Notes under the pieces: generated by a model
Told to the model about the DNA's origin: nothing
What the model saw: the letters and a program-made list of their open reading frames with translations, nothing else
Database searches by the model: none
Program-made: the position numbers and the translations under genes
Shown here: positions 27,489 to 36,613 of the stretch, piece after piece
How the letters are laid out: each line of letters begins with the position of its first letter
Numbering within the stretch: position 1 is the first letter of the stretch
From: an uncultured Bacteroidales bacterium
GTDB taxonomy: Bacteria > Bacteroidota > Bacteroidia > Bacteroidales > FEN-979
Assembly: GCA_903837605.1 (NCBI GenBank)
Contig: CAILVF010000087.1
Span: forward strand, 1 to 64,000
Reading direction: 5' to 3'
DNA length: 64,000 nucleotides

Positions 27489-28688
27489 TCACGCATCCAG
27501 TTCCCCCGCTATCACATTCATACTGCTCATCGTCAGGATGGCATCCGACAGCACCCCTCCCCTGATCATCTCGGGATAGGCCTGGTAATAAATGAAACCC
27601 GGCCTCCTGAAATGCAGGCGGTAGGCTGCCCTTCCTCCATCACTCACAAGGTAAAATCCCAATTCGCCGTTACCGCCTTCAACTGAATGGTACACCTCGC
27701 CAACAGGGGCATCTATCTCACCCATCACGATCTTGAAATGATAGATCAGGGCTTCCATCTTACTGTAGACATCCTGCTTCTCAGGCAGGTAAACATGTGG
27801 TGCGTCCACATGATAATCCCCCTCAGGGAGGTTCTCCAGTGCATTCCTGATGAGTTTCAGGCTCTGCCAGATCTCTTCCTGTCGCACGCAGAAACGGTCG
27901 TAAGTATCGCCCTGGGTGCCAACAGGTATTGTAAATTCAAAATCATCATAGGAACTGTAAGGTGTCATCACGCGAACATCGTAATCGACACCGGCCGCCC
28001 TCAGGTTCGGACCGGTGAACCCGTAATTCAGGGCCCTTTCGGAACTTATTGGCCCGACGCAGATAGTGCGGTCCATGAAAATACGGTTCCGCATCAGGAG
28101 TTTCTCAAACTGATGCAAAACCTTGGGAAGATGATCCAGGAATTCCTTTATCTTTTTATAAACCGCAGTATTGAAATCGCGTTCGAAACCGCCAACCCTC
28201 CCGAGGTTGGTGGTAAGCCTTGCACCGCTGATCTCTTCATAGATCTCGTAAACTTTTTCCCTTTCCTGGAATACATACACAAAGCCCGTGAGCGCCCCGC
28301 TGTCGACGCCTATCACACTATTGCAAACCAGGTGATCGGTGATCCGCGCAAGCTCCATCACGATGAGCCGCATGTAATCAATGCGTTTGTTGGTTTTAAT
28401 ACCAAGGAGTTTTTCAACTGTCAGGTGCCAGCCGATATTGTTGATAGGCGATGAACAGTAATTCAGGCGGTCGGTCAGGGGAGTGACCTGGTAAAAGGGC
28501 CTGCGTTCGGCAATCTTTTCAAAAGCACGGTGGATATACCCTATCGTTTGTTCCGCATCGAGAATGATTTCCCCGTCCATCTTCAGCACATTCTGGAATA
28601 TCCCGTGCGTGGCCGGATGTGTCGGCCCCAGGTTAAGAGTGGTATATTGCTTCTCTTCTTTCATCACGCCATCACTATCCTTTTTCAC
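27489..28688 (-). CDS. nuoD: NADH-quinone oxidoreductase subunit D
   Basis: This 49-kDa-type subunit forms the quinone site with NuoB. The family N-terminus [14 protein letters not shown] is present, as is the C-terminal GELD ending. The listed start is a GTG that overlaps the nuoC stop (GTGA), implying coupling. An ATG eight codons later (28664) is equally plausible and yields a product starting MKEEKQYTT. NuoC and NuoD are separate here, not fused as in E. coli. Confidence 0.95.
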   Translation of the reverse strand: MKKDSDGVMKEEKQYTTLNLGPTHPATHGIFQNVLKMDGEIILDAEQTIGYIHRAFEKIAERRPFYQVTPLTDRLNYCSSPINNIGWHLTVEKLLGIKTNKRIDYMRLIVMELARITDHLVCNSVIGVDSGALTGFVYVFQEREKVYEIYEEISGARLTTNLGRVGGFERDFNTAVYKKIKEFLDHLPKVLHQFEKLLMRNRIFMDRTICVGPISSERALNYGFTGPNLRAAGVDYDVRVMTPYSSYDDFEFTIPVGTQGDTYDRFCVRQEEIWQSLKLIRNALENLPEGDYHVDAPHVYLPEKQDVYSKMEALIYHFKIVMGEIDAPVGEVYHSVEGGNGELGFYLVSDGGRAAYRLHFRRPGFIYYQAYPEMIRGGVLSDAILTMSSMNVIAGELDA

Positions 28689-29179
28689 CGTCCAAAATAC
28701 CTGTTATCCTTATCCTCCCTCGTCGGATCCTCCAAAGGATATTCCTTCCGCATCGGGAAATAATCGAGGTATTCAACATTCAGTATTCTCTTCAGATTGG
28801 GATGCCCTTCAAAAATGATCCCGTAGAAATCATAGGTTTCCCTTTCCATCCAGTTGGCTGCCGAAAACAGGTCGCTTACAGTCCTTACATTCGGCGCATC
28901 GCCGCTTACAAAAGTTTTCACCCTCAGCCTTTTGTTTTCATAAAAATTGTGCAGGTGGTAGATCACTCCGAACGCAAGCCCCCTGTCGGGATAATGTATC
29001 CCCGTGAGGTCGGTCAGAAAACGAAACCCCAGACTGGGATTGTCTTTCAAAAATTCAATCACCTGGTAAGAAACCGGAGAGGAAACGGTAATGGTAAGAA
29101 TATCGAGGCTGTCGTCAACATCCAGGATGTCTTCTCCAAACTGTTTGCGGAGCCTGTCGGTGATGAATGAATTTTCCAT
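28685..29179 (-). CDS. nuoC: NADH-quinone oxidoreductase subunit C
   Basis: This is the 30-kDa-type peripheral-arm subunit, 164 residues. The signature runs through [20 protein letters not shown] and ends MRKEYPLED. It has no cofactor. It follows nuoB after a 45-base gap and overlaps the nuoD GTG start. Confidence 0.95.
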   Translation of the reverse strand: MENSFITDRLRKQFGEDILDVDDSLDILTITVSSPVSYQVIEFLKDNPSLGFRFLTDLTGIHYPDRGLAFGVIYHLHNFYENKRLRVKTFVSGDAPNVRTVSDLFSAANWMERETYDFYGIIFEGHPNLKRILNVEYLDYFPMRKEYPLEDPTREDKDNRYFGR

Positions 29180-29224
29180 ATAGTTTCACGGCGGATGAGA
29201 TCCCGGGAAATCTCTATCCGCAGT

Positions 29225-29788
29225 TTATTTCTCTTTCAATATCCCGTATTTGATCAGGAGTTCCCTGTATTCCTCCGAATACCGTCTTCTCAATGGTTCA
29301 CTGGCTACAAGATCCTGGATCCTCATGAAGCCGTCGATGATCTGTTCCGGCCGGGGCGGACAGCCAGGCACATACACATCCACCGGTACTATCCTGTCGA
29401 TCCCCTGCAGCACGCTGTAAGTGTCGAATATGCCTCCGCTGGAAGCACAGGCACCAACGGCAATAACCCAGCGGGGCTCGGCCATCTGCTCATACACCTG
29501 CTGGACCACGGGCCCCATCTTCTTGGCAATGGTGCCCATAACCATCAACAGGTCGGCCTGGCGGGGACTGAAACTCAGCCTCTCTGAGCCAAACCTCCCC
29601 AGGTCGTAATGCGCCCCCATAGTCGCCATGAACTCAATGCCGCAGCAAGAGGTGGCAAAAGGCAACGGCCATATGGAATTGCTCCGGGCCAGCCCGATCA
29701 CCTTGTCGAAGGTGGTGGCAAATACCCCCGGCGCTGAATATCCTTCAGGCGGATCTGCTTTCGTATATATCGGTTTTGAAGTTTCCAT
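29225..29788 (-). CDS. nuoB: NADH-quinone oxidoreductase subunit B
   Basis: This subunit carries cluster N2, the last electron carrier before quinone. Ligands are the tandem cysteines of TSCCGIEF, the Cys of VGACASSGG and that of VPGCPPRPE. It is 187 residues. Between it and nuoA lies a 7-bp repeat array. Confidence 0.96.
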   Translation of the reverse strand: METSKPIYTKADPPEGYSAPGVFATTFDKVIGLARSNSIWPLPFATSCCGIEFMATMGAHYDLGRFGSERLSFSPRQADLLMVMGTIAKKMGPVVQQVYEQMAEPRWVIAVGACASSGGIFDTYSVLQGIDRIVPVDVYVPGCPPRPEQIIDGFMRIQDLVASEPLRRRYSEEYRELLIKYGILKEK

Positions 29789-29817
29789 TTACACAGATGA
29801 AAAATCTGTCATTATTC

Positions 29818-29852
29818 ATTCGTTATTCGATATTCATCATTCGATATTCGTA
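29818..29852. repeat. 7-bp tandem array in the nuoA-nuoB gap
   Basis: Five heptads in register: ATTCGTT, ATTCGAT, ATTCATC, ATTCGAT and ATTCGTA. The array ends one base before the nuoA stop codon. It resembles the minus-sense GAATATT family but is a distinct variant. Confidence 0.85.
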
Positions 29853-29853
29853 A

Positions 29854-30237
29854 TCAGTCCTCCCAATTCAAAGCCCCCTTCTTGTAAATGTAATAAAACC
29901 CGAAGAGCAAAAAGAAAAGGAACAACAACATCTCGAAAAAGCCATCCCACCCAAATTCCTTGAAATTTATAGCCCAGGGATAAAAGAAAATAATTTCAAC
30001 ATCAAACAATACAAACAATATGGCTATTAGGAAATATTTCACCGAAAACGGGAAGCGGGCATTGCCCTTTACTTCTATGCCGCATTCAAAATTTTCATCC
30101 TTCCTCAGGGTTCGGATCCTTTTGCGCTTACCGCCGATAATATGGGTAAGCACCATGGTGACCACCACAAACCCAAGGGCGACAACCGATTGAATGACAA
30201 TGGGAATATAATCGGATGGGATGAATGTTCTTTCCAA
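29854..30237 (-). CDS. nuoA: NADH-quinone oxidoreductase subunit A
   Basis: This is a three-helix membrane subunit next to NuoH and NuoD, 127 residues. The conserved loop is FECGIEVKGNARFPFSVKYFLIAI with the cysteine that marks the active/resting state in relatives, followed by FDVEIIFFYPWA. It is the first gene of the nuo operon. Confidence 0.96.
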   Translation of the reverse strand: MERTFIPSDYIPIVIQSVVALGFVVVTMVLTHIIGGKRKRIRTLRKDENFECGIEVKGNARFPFSVKYFLIAILFVLFDVEIIFFYPWAINFKEFGWDGFFEMLLFLFFLLFGFYYIYKKGALNWED

Positions 30238-30259
30238 GTTTATTTAGATTAATTCTTTA

Positions 30260-30293
30260 CAAAGATACGATTTCCCGAAATTATTGTTACAAA
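30260..30293 (-). promoter_or_regulatory. nuo operon promoter
   Basis: On the minus strand TATCTTTG (plus 30260-30267) matches the -7 consensus exactly, and TTTG (plus 30290-30293) lies upstream with a 22-base spacer, two longer than usual. Expected transcription start is about 17 bases before the nuoA ATG. No operator palindrome is obvious. Confidence 0.6.
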
Positions 30294-30365
30294 TTAAACA
30301 ATTTTCTCCCAATAGCCGGAAAGAAAAATTCAGGGTGTCTTTTCCCGCCGCGGTTTTTCAGGCTT

Positions 30366-30785
30366 TCAGAGACAATGGAAGAAGATCAGCAGTTTAACGA
30401 TCCAAAGCAGGGAGATAACCGATAAAACAGATGCAAGCACCCATTGTCGCTTCAGCAGGCGGTCAGTCAGGAGAAAAAATTTATAAAAACTTTCTTTCCC
30501 GAAAGCCAGGTCGGCAAGAATCCAGTAAGGAATGATTAAAACGATGAGGATCCCTATAAATCCAAGGGGGTTGTCGGCCAGGGCCTGTCGGAAATTTCCA
30601 TGGACGATGGAAACAATGGAATGTATCGTTCCGCAGGAAGGGCACGGCAGGCCGGTAAGCCTGTTAAAAATGCAGGTATTGAACGCCTCTTCCTGCTTTT
30701 CCAGTTTGATATAGCTGTATGCAATCCACAGCTGACCGGCCAGGCCGAGAAAAAGAGCCAGGAAGTATAAATTCTTTCGGGTCAT
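30366..30785 (-). CDS. DUF2752 membrane protein
   Basis: The 139-residue protein has three predicted membrane segments and the DUF2752 signature: CIFNRLTGLPCPSCGTIHS, with a CPxCG motif in the loop, then GNFRQALADNPLGF. Function of the family is unknown. Its start directly follows the stop of the TM2 gene, and the two families commonly occur together in Bacteroidota, so they are probably cotranscribed. Confidence 0.85.
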   Translation of the reverse strand: MTRKNLYFLALFLGLAGQLWIAYSYIKLEKQEEAFNTCIFNRLTGLPCPSCGTIHSIVSIVHGNFRQALADNPLGFIGILIVLIIPYWILADLAFGKESFYKFFLLTDRLLKRQWVLASVLSVISLLWIVKLLIFFHCL

Positions 30786-31124
30786 CTAGCCAAGAAGCAT
30801 CCTCAGCTTCTCGAAATTCACTTCTTTGGTGCGTTCCATGATAAGGAACCAGTCAACGATAGTCCAGATCCCAAGCCCTCCGCAGGTCAGAAGTTTTGCA
30901 ACTCCAAGTCCCATATCTCCTATAATGAACCTGTCGATCCCGAAATGGCCCCCGAGAATGGAAATGATGAGCATTAGCACCGGTTCCCTGTATGTCAGGG
31001 ATTGTATTGACATCCATTTTGACTCGTCGGTCTGCAATAATTTTTCCCGTATGGCGGGAATCAGGTGAGGTTCAAAAAACTTTGCATGGGTCATGATGAA
31101 CATGTCGGCTTTCTGTGCATCCAT
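30786..31124 (-). CDS. TM2 domain-containing protein
   Basis: The 112-residue protein has an N-terminal soluble part and then the TM2 double-helix domain: LLIISILGGHFGIDRFIIGD is recognisable, with the conserved GxxGxDRFxxG pattern, followed by GVAKLLTCGGLGIWTIVDW. It is first in a two-gene unit with the DUF2752 gene. No function is established. Confidence 0.88.
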   Translation of the reverse strand: MDAQKADMFIMTHAKFFEPHLIPAIREKLLQTDESKWMSIQSLTYREPVLMLIISILGGHFGIDRFIIGDMGLGVAKLLTCGGLGIWTIVDWFLIMERTKEVNFEKLRMLLG

Positions 31125-31241
31125 AAGTGTTGATTTTTGGTTTATACCACAATTTGATACTGTTTCAGGTTTTAAGTTACAGCATCAGCAAGTAAATATA
31201 CAAATTTTATACTTTTACAAACTCAAACTAATTTACTCCCG

Positions 31242-33065
31242 ATGAATGCGATGCCCCTGGTGCTTGGCGCACTGGCGATTTTTGCCCTGGCTTACCGTTT
31301 CTATTTCAGCTTCATTACAGCAAAAGTCTTGACCCTCGATGATACCCGGGCCACTCCGGCTACTGAATTTTATGACAAGCAGAATTATGTGCCGATGAAC
31401 AAATGGGTGCTGTTCGGGCATCATTTTGCAGCCATCGCAGGCGCCGGCCCCCTGGTCGGACCGGTCCTGGCATGCCAGTTCGGGTATTTCCCCGGCTTTT
31501 TATGGATGGTGCTGGGAGCCGTGTTTGCCGGCGCAGTGCATGATGTGGTCATCCTTTCAGCATCTGTAAGGCATGAAGGCAAATCGCTTGCCCTGATAGC
31601 AAGGGAAGAGATCGGCAAGGCCACCAGCGGAATCACGGCATCTTTCGCCACGTTTATAATTATCATCATTTCCCTTGCCGGACTGGGCCTGGTCGTTGTA
31701 AATGCCCTCACCCGTTCCCCTTGGGGCACTTTCACCATCGCCTCAACAATTCCTATTGCTCTCCTGATGGGCTTCTGGATGTTCGTCTTCCGTAAACATA
31801 AAACAGCCGAAGCAACAGTGATAGGCGTTATCCTGCTGACCCTTGCCGTCATTTTCGGGAAATATGTCCCGGGCTCTCCTATCTCCTCATGGTTCAATTT
31901 TGATGCCAAAACCATGACCCTGCTGCTGGCCGGCTACGGTTTTTTTGCTTCGGTCCTCCCCGTATGGCTACTTCTCTCGCCCCGCGATTACCTGAGTTCT
32001 ATTATGAAACTGGGCGTTGTAGCCATGCTGGCCGTCGGGATCATCATCGTTGCCCCGGTGCTCAGGATGCCGGCATTCACGCCTTTCGTATATGGCGGCG
32101 GACCGGTCATCCCGGGAACCCTCTTTCCCTATCTTTTTATCACCATTGCTTGCGGGGCCATCTCGGGCTTCCACTCCCTCATCAGCTCGGGTACGACTCC
32201 AAAGATGATCATGACCGAATCCCATATCAAACCTATCGCCGTTGGTGCCATGCTTTCCGAAGGACTGGTCAGCATCATGGCCCTCATCGCCGCAGCAAGC
32301 CTGTTCCCAATGGACTATTTCATGATCAATGTGCCGGCCGAAAAACTGGCCCACTACCTGCCCATGCTGAAATCCATGGGATTCACGGCCTCAGACCTCC
32401 CCCGCCTGCAGGCTGAAGTCGGGGAAACCGTGACAGGCCGAACCGGGGGCGCAGTCTCACTGGCCGTGGGGATGGCACAGATATTTTCTTCCATCCCGGG
32501 CTTCAAATCACTCATGAGCTACTGGTACCATTTCGCCATCATGTTCGAAGCACTTTTCATTCTTACGACTATCGATGCCGGCACCCGTGTTGCCAGGTTC
32601 ATCCTCCAGGAAATGCTGGGGAAAATTTATAAACCCCTGGGACGGAACGAATGGCTGCCGGCAAACCTTCTTGCCAGCGGAATCGTGGTTTTCTTCTGGG
32701 GGTATTTTATCTATACCGGAAGCATCTCGACTATCTGGCCTATGTTCGGCACGGCCAACCAGCTGCTCGCAACTATTGCACTTACGGTAGGCACTTCCTA
32801 CCTCATCAATAACGGGAAAGTCCGCTATGCCTGGGTTACAATAATACCTCTTGTTTTTGTCGGGGTCACTACCCTCACTGCCGGTATCATGAATATCATC
32901 GGAATTTATATCCCCCAGCTCAGCATGGATAAATCGTATGTCAAGGGATTGATAAACCTGGTCATGACCGCTGTGATCATGGTATCGGTACTGATCATCC
33001 TTAAAGATGCTGTACCCAACTGGATCAGGGCTTACCGGAAATACCGCATGACGCCCGCAGTTTAA
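31242..33065 (+). CDS. cstA: Carbon starvation protein A family transporter
   Basis: CstA-family proteins import peptides and pyruvate. The 607-residue product has about 16 membrane helices and the family N-terminal block [24 protein letters not shown], then [20 protein letters not shown] and, later, FTILDAGTR-like [17 protein letters not shown]. It stands alone between divergent (left) and convergent (right) neighbours. Substrate is inferred from the family; pyruvate or peptides would suit a fermentative protein user. Confidence 0.93.
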   Translation: MNAMPLVLGALAIFALAYRFYFSFITAKVLTLDDTRATPATEFYDKQNYVPMNKWVLFGHHFAAIAGAGPLVGPVLACQFGYFPGFLWMVLGAVFAGAVHDVVILSASVRHEGKSLALIAREEIGKATSGITASFATFIIIIISLAGLGLVVVNALTRSPWGTFTIASTIPIALLMGFWMFVFRKHKTAEATVIGVILLTLAVIFGKYVPGSPISSWFNFDAKTMTLLLAGYGFFASVLPVWLLLSPRDYLSSIMKLGVVAMLAVGIIIVAPVLRMPAFTPFVYGGGPVIPGTLFPYLFITIACGAISGFHSLISSGTTPKMIMTESHIKPIAVGAMLSEGLVSIMALIAAASLFPMDYFMINVPAEKLAHYLPMLKSMGFTASDLPRLQAEVGETVTGRTGGAVSLAVGMAQIFSSIPGFKSLMSYWYHFAIMFEALFILTTIDAGTRVARFILQEMLGKIYKPLGRNEWLPANLLASGIVVFFWGYFIYTGSISTIWPMFGTANQLLATIALTVGTSYLINNGKVRYAWVTIIPLVFVGVTTLTAGIMNIIGIYIPQLSMDKSYVKGLINLVMTAVIMVSVLIILKDAVPNWIRAYRKYRMTPAV

Positions 33066-33074
33066 CGACAACTT

Positions 33075-33773
33075 CTACTTCAGGCCTGCCTCTGTAAGCC
33101 TCAGGTCAAGTTCCCCGGGGGTTCCGTGGTGGCTGTAACGGTATCTTACAAGGCCAATCCCGGGAACGATATCCATAGTTATTTCGTCGGCAATTGTTTG
33201 ATATATCAGGGTGAAGCGGTCGAACGGACCATGGATCTTCAATCCCCTTATGGATGAGGGCTCGAATGCATGTTTTTCAGTCACCTTCCAGAAATAATTT
33301 CCGTCGGCCCTGGTAATTTGTGCCGCTTCTCCGAAAATCTGCGAGGTATCATACAAAGCCTCAATGAAAAGATCCTTATCGCTTACAAGCGATGCCTTTA
33401 TACCTTCAGTGTCCGACAAGGAATTCTTAACTGAATCAATCCTTGCCCCGGTAAGCTTATAATAGTATTGCCCGTCGCCGACAACCAGCAAACCCCAGTC
33501 GGAAGCCTCCCAATCCTGGCCGGCCAGTATGTCGGAAGGGAAACCTTTCAATACAGCGAAAAGCATGCCGCCTTGTTTCACTACATAATCCACAGTGATC
33601 CTGAACACAACCGGTTTCCCGTTATAGCTGCCACTGTATTTCCAGAAATTCCCCTTCTGAAGGGGGATCAATGCCTGGTCGTGTTTAGAACCGGTATTGC
33701 ATGATGATGTGACAATCACTCCCAGCAATAACAATAGCTTGATAATATGGTTTATTAATCCCTGTCTTTTCAT
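33075..33773 (-). CDS. Hypothetical lipoprotein
   Basis: The 232-residue product has a hydrophobic signal and a lipobox (VIVTSSC), so it should be a lipid-anchored envelope protein. The mature part begins after a flexible stretch with LIPLQKGNFWKYSGSY and ends with GIGLVRYRYSHHGTPGELDLRL; the pattern of a beta-rich domain with a GxGxVxxxY repeat end occurs in several unnamed Bacteroidota lipoproteins. I assign no function. Confidence 0.65.
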   Translation of the reverse strand: MKRQGLINHIIKLLLLLGVIVTSSCNTGSKHDQALIPLQKGNFWKYSGSYNGKPVVFRITVDYVVKQGGMLFAVLKGFPSDILAGQDWEASDWGLLVVGDGQYYYKLTGARIDSVKNSLSDTEGIKASLVSDKDLFIEALYDTSQIFGEAAQITRADGNYFWKVTEKHAFEPSSIRGLKIHGPFDRFTLIYQTIADEITMDIVPGIGLVRYRYSHHGTPGELDLRLTEAGLK

Positions 33774-33827
33774 CGTATTAAAAGAATTATAAGCTAAAAT
33801 AAGAGTTTTTGCATTAGGCTGCAGATT

Positions 33828-35525
33828 TCATTTGATGAATGCTATCACCAGCATGATCTCTTCTTCACCCTGGGTTTTTACAGTGTAACTCCCCGCTGCA
33901 GCAGGAATGGCAAATGTTTCTGCATAACTGAACTGCATACTCATCCCGTTCTGTGTTTCAACAAGTATGCTTTCCCCTTCAACCAGGCTTAGCACATGGC
34001 ACTTATTCTTTGTTTCTATGCGGGCGGATGATGTTATATGGTATCTCCATACATCATAATAATGCAAGGCATGTGCAGGCAGGTGGAATTTTTTCCAGCC
34101 GGGCCCTTCTTCAAGCAGGTATGGCTTTGAAATGAAATCACGCTGTATGATAACCCCTTTCCTGCTGAAATCAAGGTTTTCAAATGCCCTTGCAATATTC
34201 AGGTCCCTGGGTTTCCCTTCCAGGTCCATCCTCAGCCAGTCATACATTTTAAATGTAAAAATATACGGAGTCGTGCTGATCTCGAGAACCAGGTTGTTCG
34301 AACCCGAGCCGTGAACAGTCCCTTCGGGGATGAGGAAAAAATCGTGCTTGGAGGCGGGATGTTGCTGCACGAATTTCGGGATGTCGACAGGGGTTTTTTC
34401 TATTGCGCTTTTTTCCAGATTTTTTTTAAATAGTTCAGGGTCTAAATTTTCATTAAAACCGAGATTTACCAAGGCTTTATCATTAGTGTCAAGAATATAA
34501 TAAGCTTCCTGCTGGGTGAAGTTTTCTCCGAATTTTTTTTGAATATATTCTTCCTGCGGATGACATTGTATTGACAAATTTCCCCCGTCAAAAGTGTCGA
34601 GAAAATCGAAACGGATCGGGAATTCTTTTCCAAAGCGTTCATGGCAGTCGCCCAGCACCGAAGATGCTTCAGTGAACATCAGCCAGTCGAAGCTCACTTC
34701 AAGCCTGTTGCCGCTGCTTTCCAGTGTAAGCCCGTTCTCCGGCACAATCATTTCAAAAGACCAGGCATAATTGGGGACGTCTTTTTTTAAGCCGGGGATA
34801 TGGTCCTTTATCCAGGTGCCGCCCCAGGCGCCGGGTTCAAACCAGGGTTTCACACGGAATATATTCCGGCTCATAGCGTATAAAGCCATCCGCAGGTCAT
34901 CGCCTTCCATCCACCTGATCTGGTCTGAATCTTTTCCGTCAACCACGATATCCACCCGGCCCGAAATTTCATCCTTATGCTTATTCAGCAAGATCCAGTC
35001 GGTGAAATAAAATCGTTTGTACATCGACTTCTGATCCCCGGGCCGCACTGCTCCCAGGTTGGTGATGAGGCCTCTTCGGGCCCTGTATTGCATTTCGTTT
35101 TTGGGAAGGTCAACATACAGAAGGCATCCGTTCCAGCCTGCAAGCGACGCCCCCGCACCGTATATAATATTCAACTCTGCATGCATATCCGGTTGCAGGC
35201 TGCCCAGTTTTTCCTTATCAAAAAGATCCTGCAAACCCAGGGTGCATCGTGTTCCGAACAAGGGATCGTCTCCGCCGAGGAAAGGTTCTATCAGCTTATC
35301 AATTTTGGCGGATGGAAGCATGGCAGATCCTGCATCCTGCCATCTTGCATCTATCCCGGCATTCTCCAACTGCTGCCCCAGTTCCTTCCTTAAAGTATCA
35401 AAGAATACACCCTGGTAACCGTCGATGATCACTGTCTTCTCGCCGGATACGCGCTTTGCAAGGCTTTCAAACCCGGGATGGATCTTGCCATCCCCTATTG
35501 GAAAAACAGGATTGGTATTGTACAT
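33828..35525 (-). CDS. Class I mannose-6-phosphate isomerase, long form
   Basis: This zinc enzyme interconverts mannose-6-P and fructose-6-P. The 565-residue product has a family core starting at FRVKPWFEPGAWGGTWIKD. Metal and substrate motifs are LSIQCHPQEEY and IPEGTVHGSGSNN. The N-terminal 200 residues are an extension that resembles a P-loop or kinase-like half (IIDGYQGVFFDTLRKEL); a short repeat-derived segment RWQDAGS lies inside it. Its ATG overlaps the stop of the ROK gene (TAATG), so the two proteins are made together and likely act on the same sugar. Confidence 0.85.
   Translation of the reverse strand: MYNTNPVFPIGDGKIHPGFESLAKRVSGEKTVIIDGYQGVFFDTLRKELGQQLENAGIDARWQDAGSAMLPSAKIDKLIEPFLGGDDPLFGTRCTLGLQDLFDKEKLGSLQPDMHAELNIIYGAGASLAGWNGCLLYVDLPKNEMQYRARRGLITNLGAVRPGDQKSMYKRFYFTDWILLNKHKDEISGRVDIVVDGKDSDQIRWMEGDDLRMALYAMSRNIFRVKPWFEPGAWGGTWIKDHIPGLKKDVPNYAWSFEMIVPENGLTLESSGNRLEVSFDWLMFTEASSVLGDCHERFGKEFPIRFDFLDTFDGGNLSIQCHPQEEYIQKKFGENFTQQEAYYILDTNDKALVNLGFNENLDPELFKKNLEKSAIEKTPVDIPKFVQQHPASKHDFFLIPEGTVHGSGSNNLVLEISTTPYIFTFKMYDWLRMDLEGKPRDLNIARAFENLDFSRKGVIIQRDFISKPYLLEEGPGWKKFHLPAHALHYYDVWRYHITSSARIETKNKCHVLSLVEGESILVETQNGMSMQFSYAETFAIPAAAGSYTVKTQGEEEIMLVIAFIK
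35329..35350. repeat. Short heptad array inside the mannose-6-phosphate isomerase gene
   Basis: CCTGCAT, CCTGCCAT (one extra base) and CTTGCAT. The coding strand reads it as DARWQDAG. The QDAGS block also ends the arrays in nuoL and the ROK kinase, which share CCTGCAT-type heptads. Confidence 0.7.
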
Positions 35526-36526
35526 TATTTCCCCGAAATAAATGGCAGCCGTGAATAAAATGCATCGTCACAAAGCCTTGCAGCTCCTGCAATGCCGGCC
35601 AATTCGCCCAGTTCTGAAAGAAAAACAGGGATGATGCAGCCGTGCTGTTGAAGAGCCAGCCTGAACGGTTTCTCAAAAAGCGAATATGTATTTGCAATAT
35701 TCCCTCCAATGACAAGGCATTCCGCCCCGAATTTCAGCAGCCAGGGAGCAAGAAAATTTCCCATATTGCTCCCAAACTCAGAGAAGATACGTGATCCCGC
35801 ATCCTGTTCCCCGTTTCCCGTTCCCCGTTCCCCGTTTCCCGTTTCCCGTTTCCCGCTTCCCGTTCCCCGTTCCCCGTTCCCCGCCTCCATCTCCACTATA
35901 TCCTTCACTCCTGTAACATCTTTCCCGGTCACAGCCTTATACCTGCCGACAAACCATCTTGTCGAAAAATGATCATCGGCAATGCTGCCCCCATATGGCA
36001 GGTGGTATACGCATCCCGATTCAGGAACCTCAGGGCCTGACTCCACGGGGATGCCATCCGCAATAAAGGCAGAACCGAATCCTGTACCTAATGTAATGGC
36101 CATGCTTTTTCTGAAACCCGACGACCTGCCAGTCCATGCTTCCCCGATGGCAAAACTGGTAGCATCGTTTAAAAACCTCACCGGCACGGAAGCATCAAGC
36201 GCCAGCCTGTCACGGATTTCCTTGCGCACATTGATCCCGTAAAGGCTGTCATATTTCTGCACCCCTTTAAACCAGGCGATGCCCCCGGGATAATCGAAAG
36301 GCCCGGGCATCGCAAAGCCGATCCCGCCGAGATTCTCCTTTCCGATCAGGCTGATGAGTCGGGAAAGGGCTTCAGCCCAGCCCGCCAGGATGAAATCAGC
36401 CGAAGCCCCGCTGTCGACTTCCTCCCTCACCTTAAACACATCTGAAATACTGTGTCCGTCAAGATCCACGGCTACACAGGTAATATGACTACCGCCGATA
36501 TCAGAGCCGATCAGAATTTTTGTCAT
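35525..36526 (-). CDS. ROK family sugar kinase with repeat-derived insert
   Basis: ROK proteins phosphorylate sugars such as glucose, fructose or N-acetylmannosamine, or act as repressors. There is no DNA-binding domain here, so it is a kinase. Motifs are the ATP-phosphate loop DIGGSHITC, sugar-site FLNDATSFAIGEAW and GTGFGSAF. The usual ROK zinc cysteine cluster is absent. Residues roughly 209-245, between VKDIVE and IFSEFGSNMG, consist of about 30 residues rich in G, N, E and R encoded by a 13-heptad array. The insert is in frame. Cotranslated with the isomerase. Confidence 0.87.
   Translation of the reverse strand: MTKILIGSDIGGSHITCVAVDLDGHSISDVFKVREEVDSGASADFILAGWAEALSRLISLIGKENLGGIGFAMPGPFDYPGGIAWFKGVQKYDSLYGINVRKEIRDRLALDASVPVRFLNDATSFAIGEAWTGRSSGFRKSMAITLGTGFGSAFIADGIPVESGPEVPESGCVYHLPYGGSIADDHFSTRWFVGRYKAVTGKDVTGVKDIVEMEAGNGERGTGSGKRETGNGERGTGNGEQDAGSRIFSEFGSNMGNFLAPWLLKFGAECLVIGGNIANTYSLFEKPFRLALQQHGCIIPVFLSELGELAGIAGAARLCDDAFYSRLPFISGK
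35796..35886. repeat. 7-bp tandem array inside the ROK kinase gene (CCCGTTT/CCCGTTC)
   Basis: Thirteen heptads in strict register: CCCGCAT, CCTGTTC, then CCCGTTT and CCCGTTC variants, with CCCGCTT and CCCGCCT. The coding strand reads a GNGERGT/GNGKRET heptapeptide cycle ending in QDAGS. It is the largest coding array in the window and is of the same family as 19912-19974. Confidence 0.93.
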
Positions 36527-36613
36527 GTAAGATTGATTTTAAATAAAGGCATAATTTTTGACGCTTAAAATTAGCAAGTATCTGCTTACCTTTATTTCAC
36601 TAAATCTAAGAAA

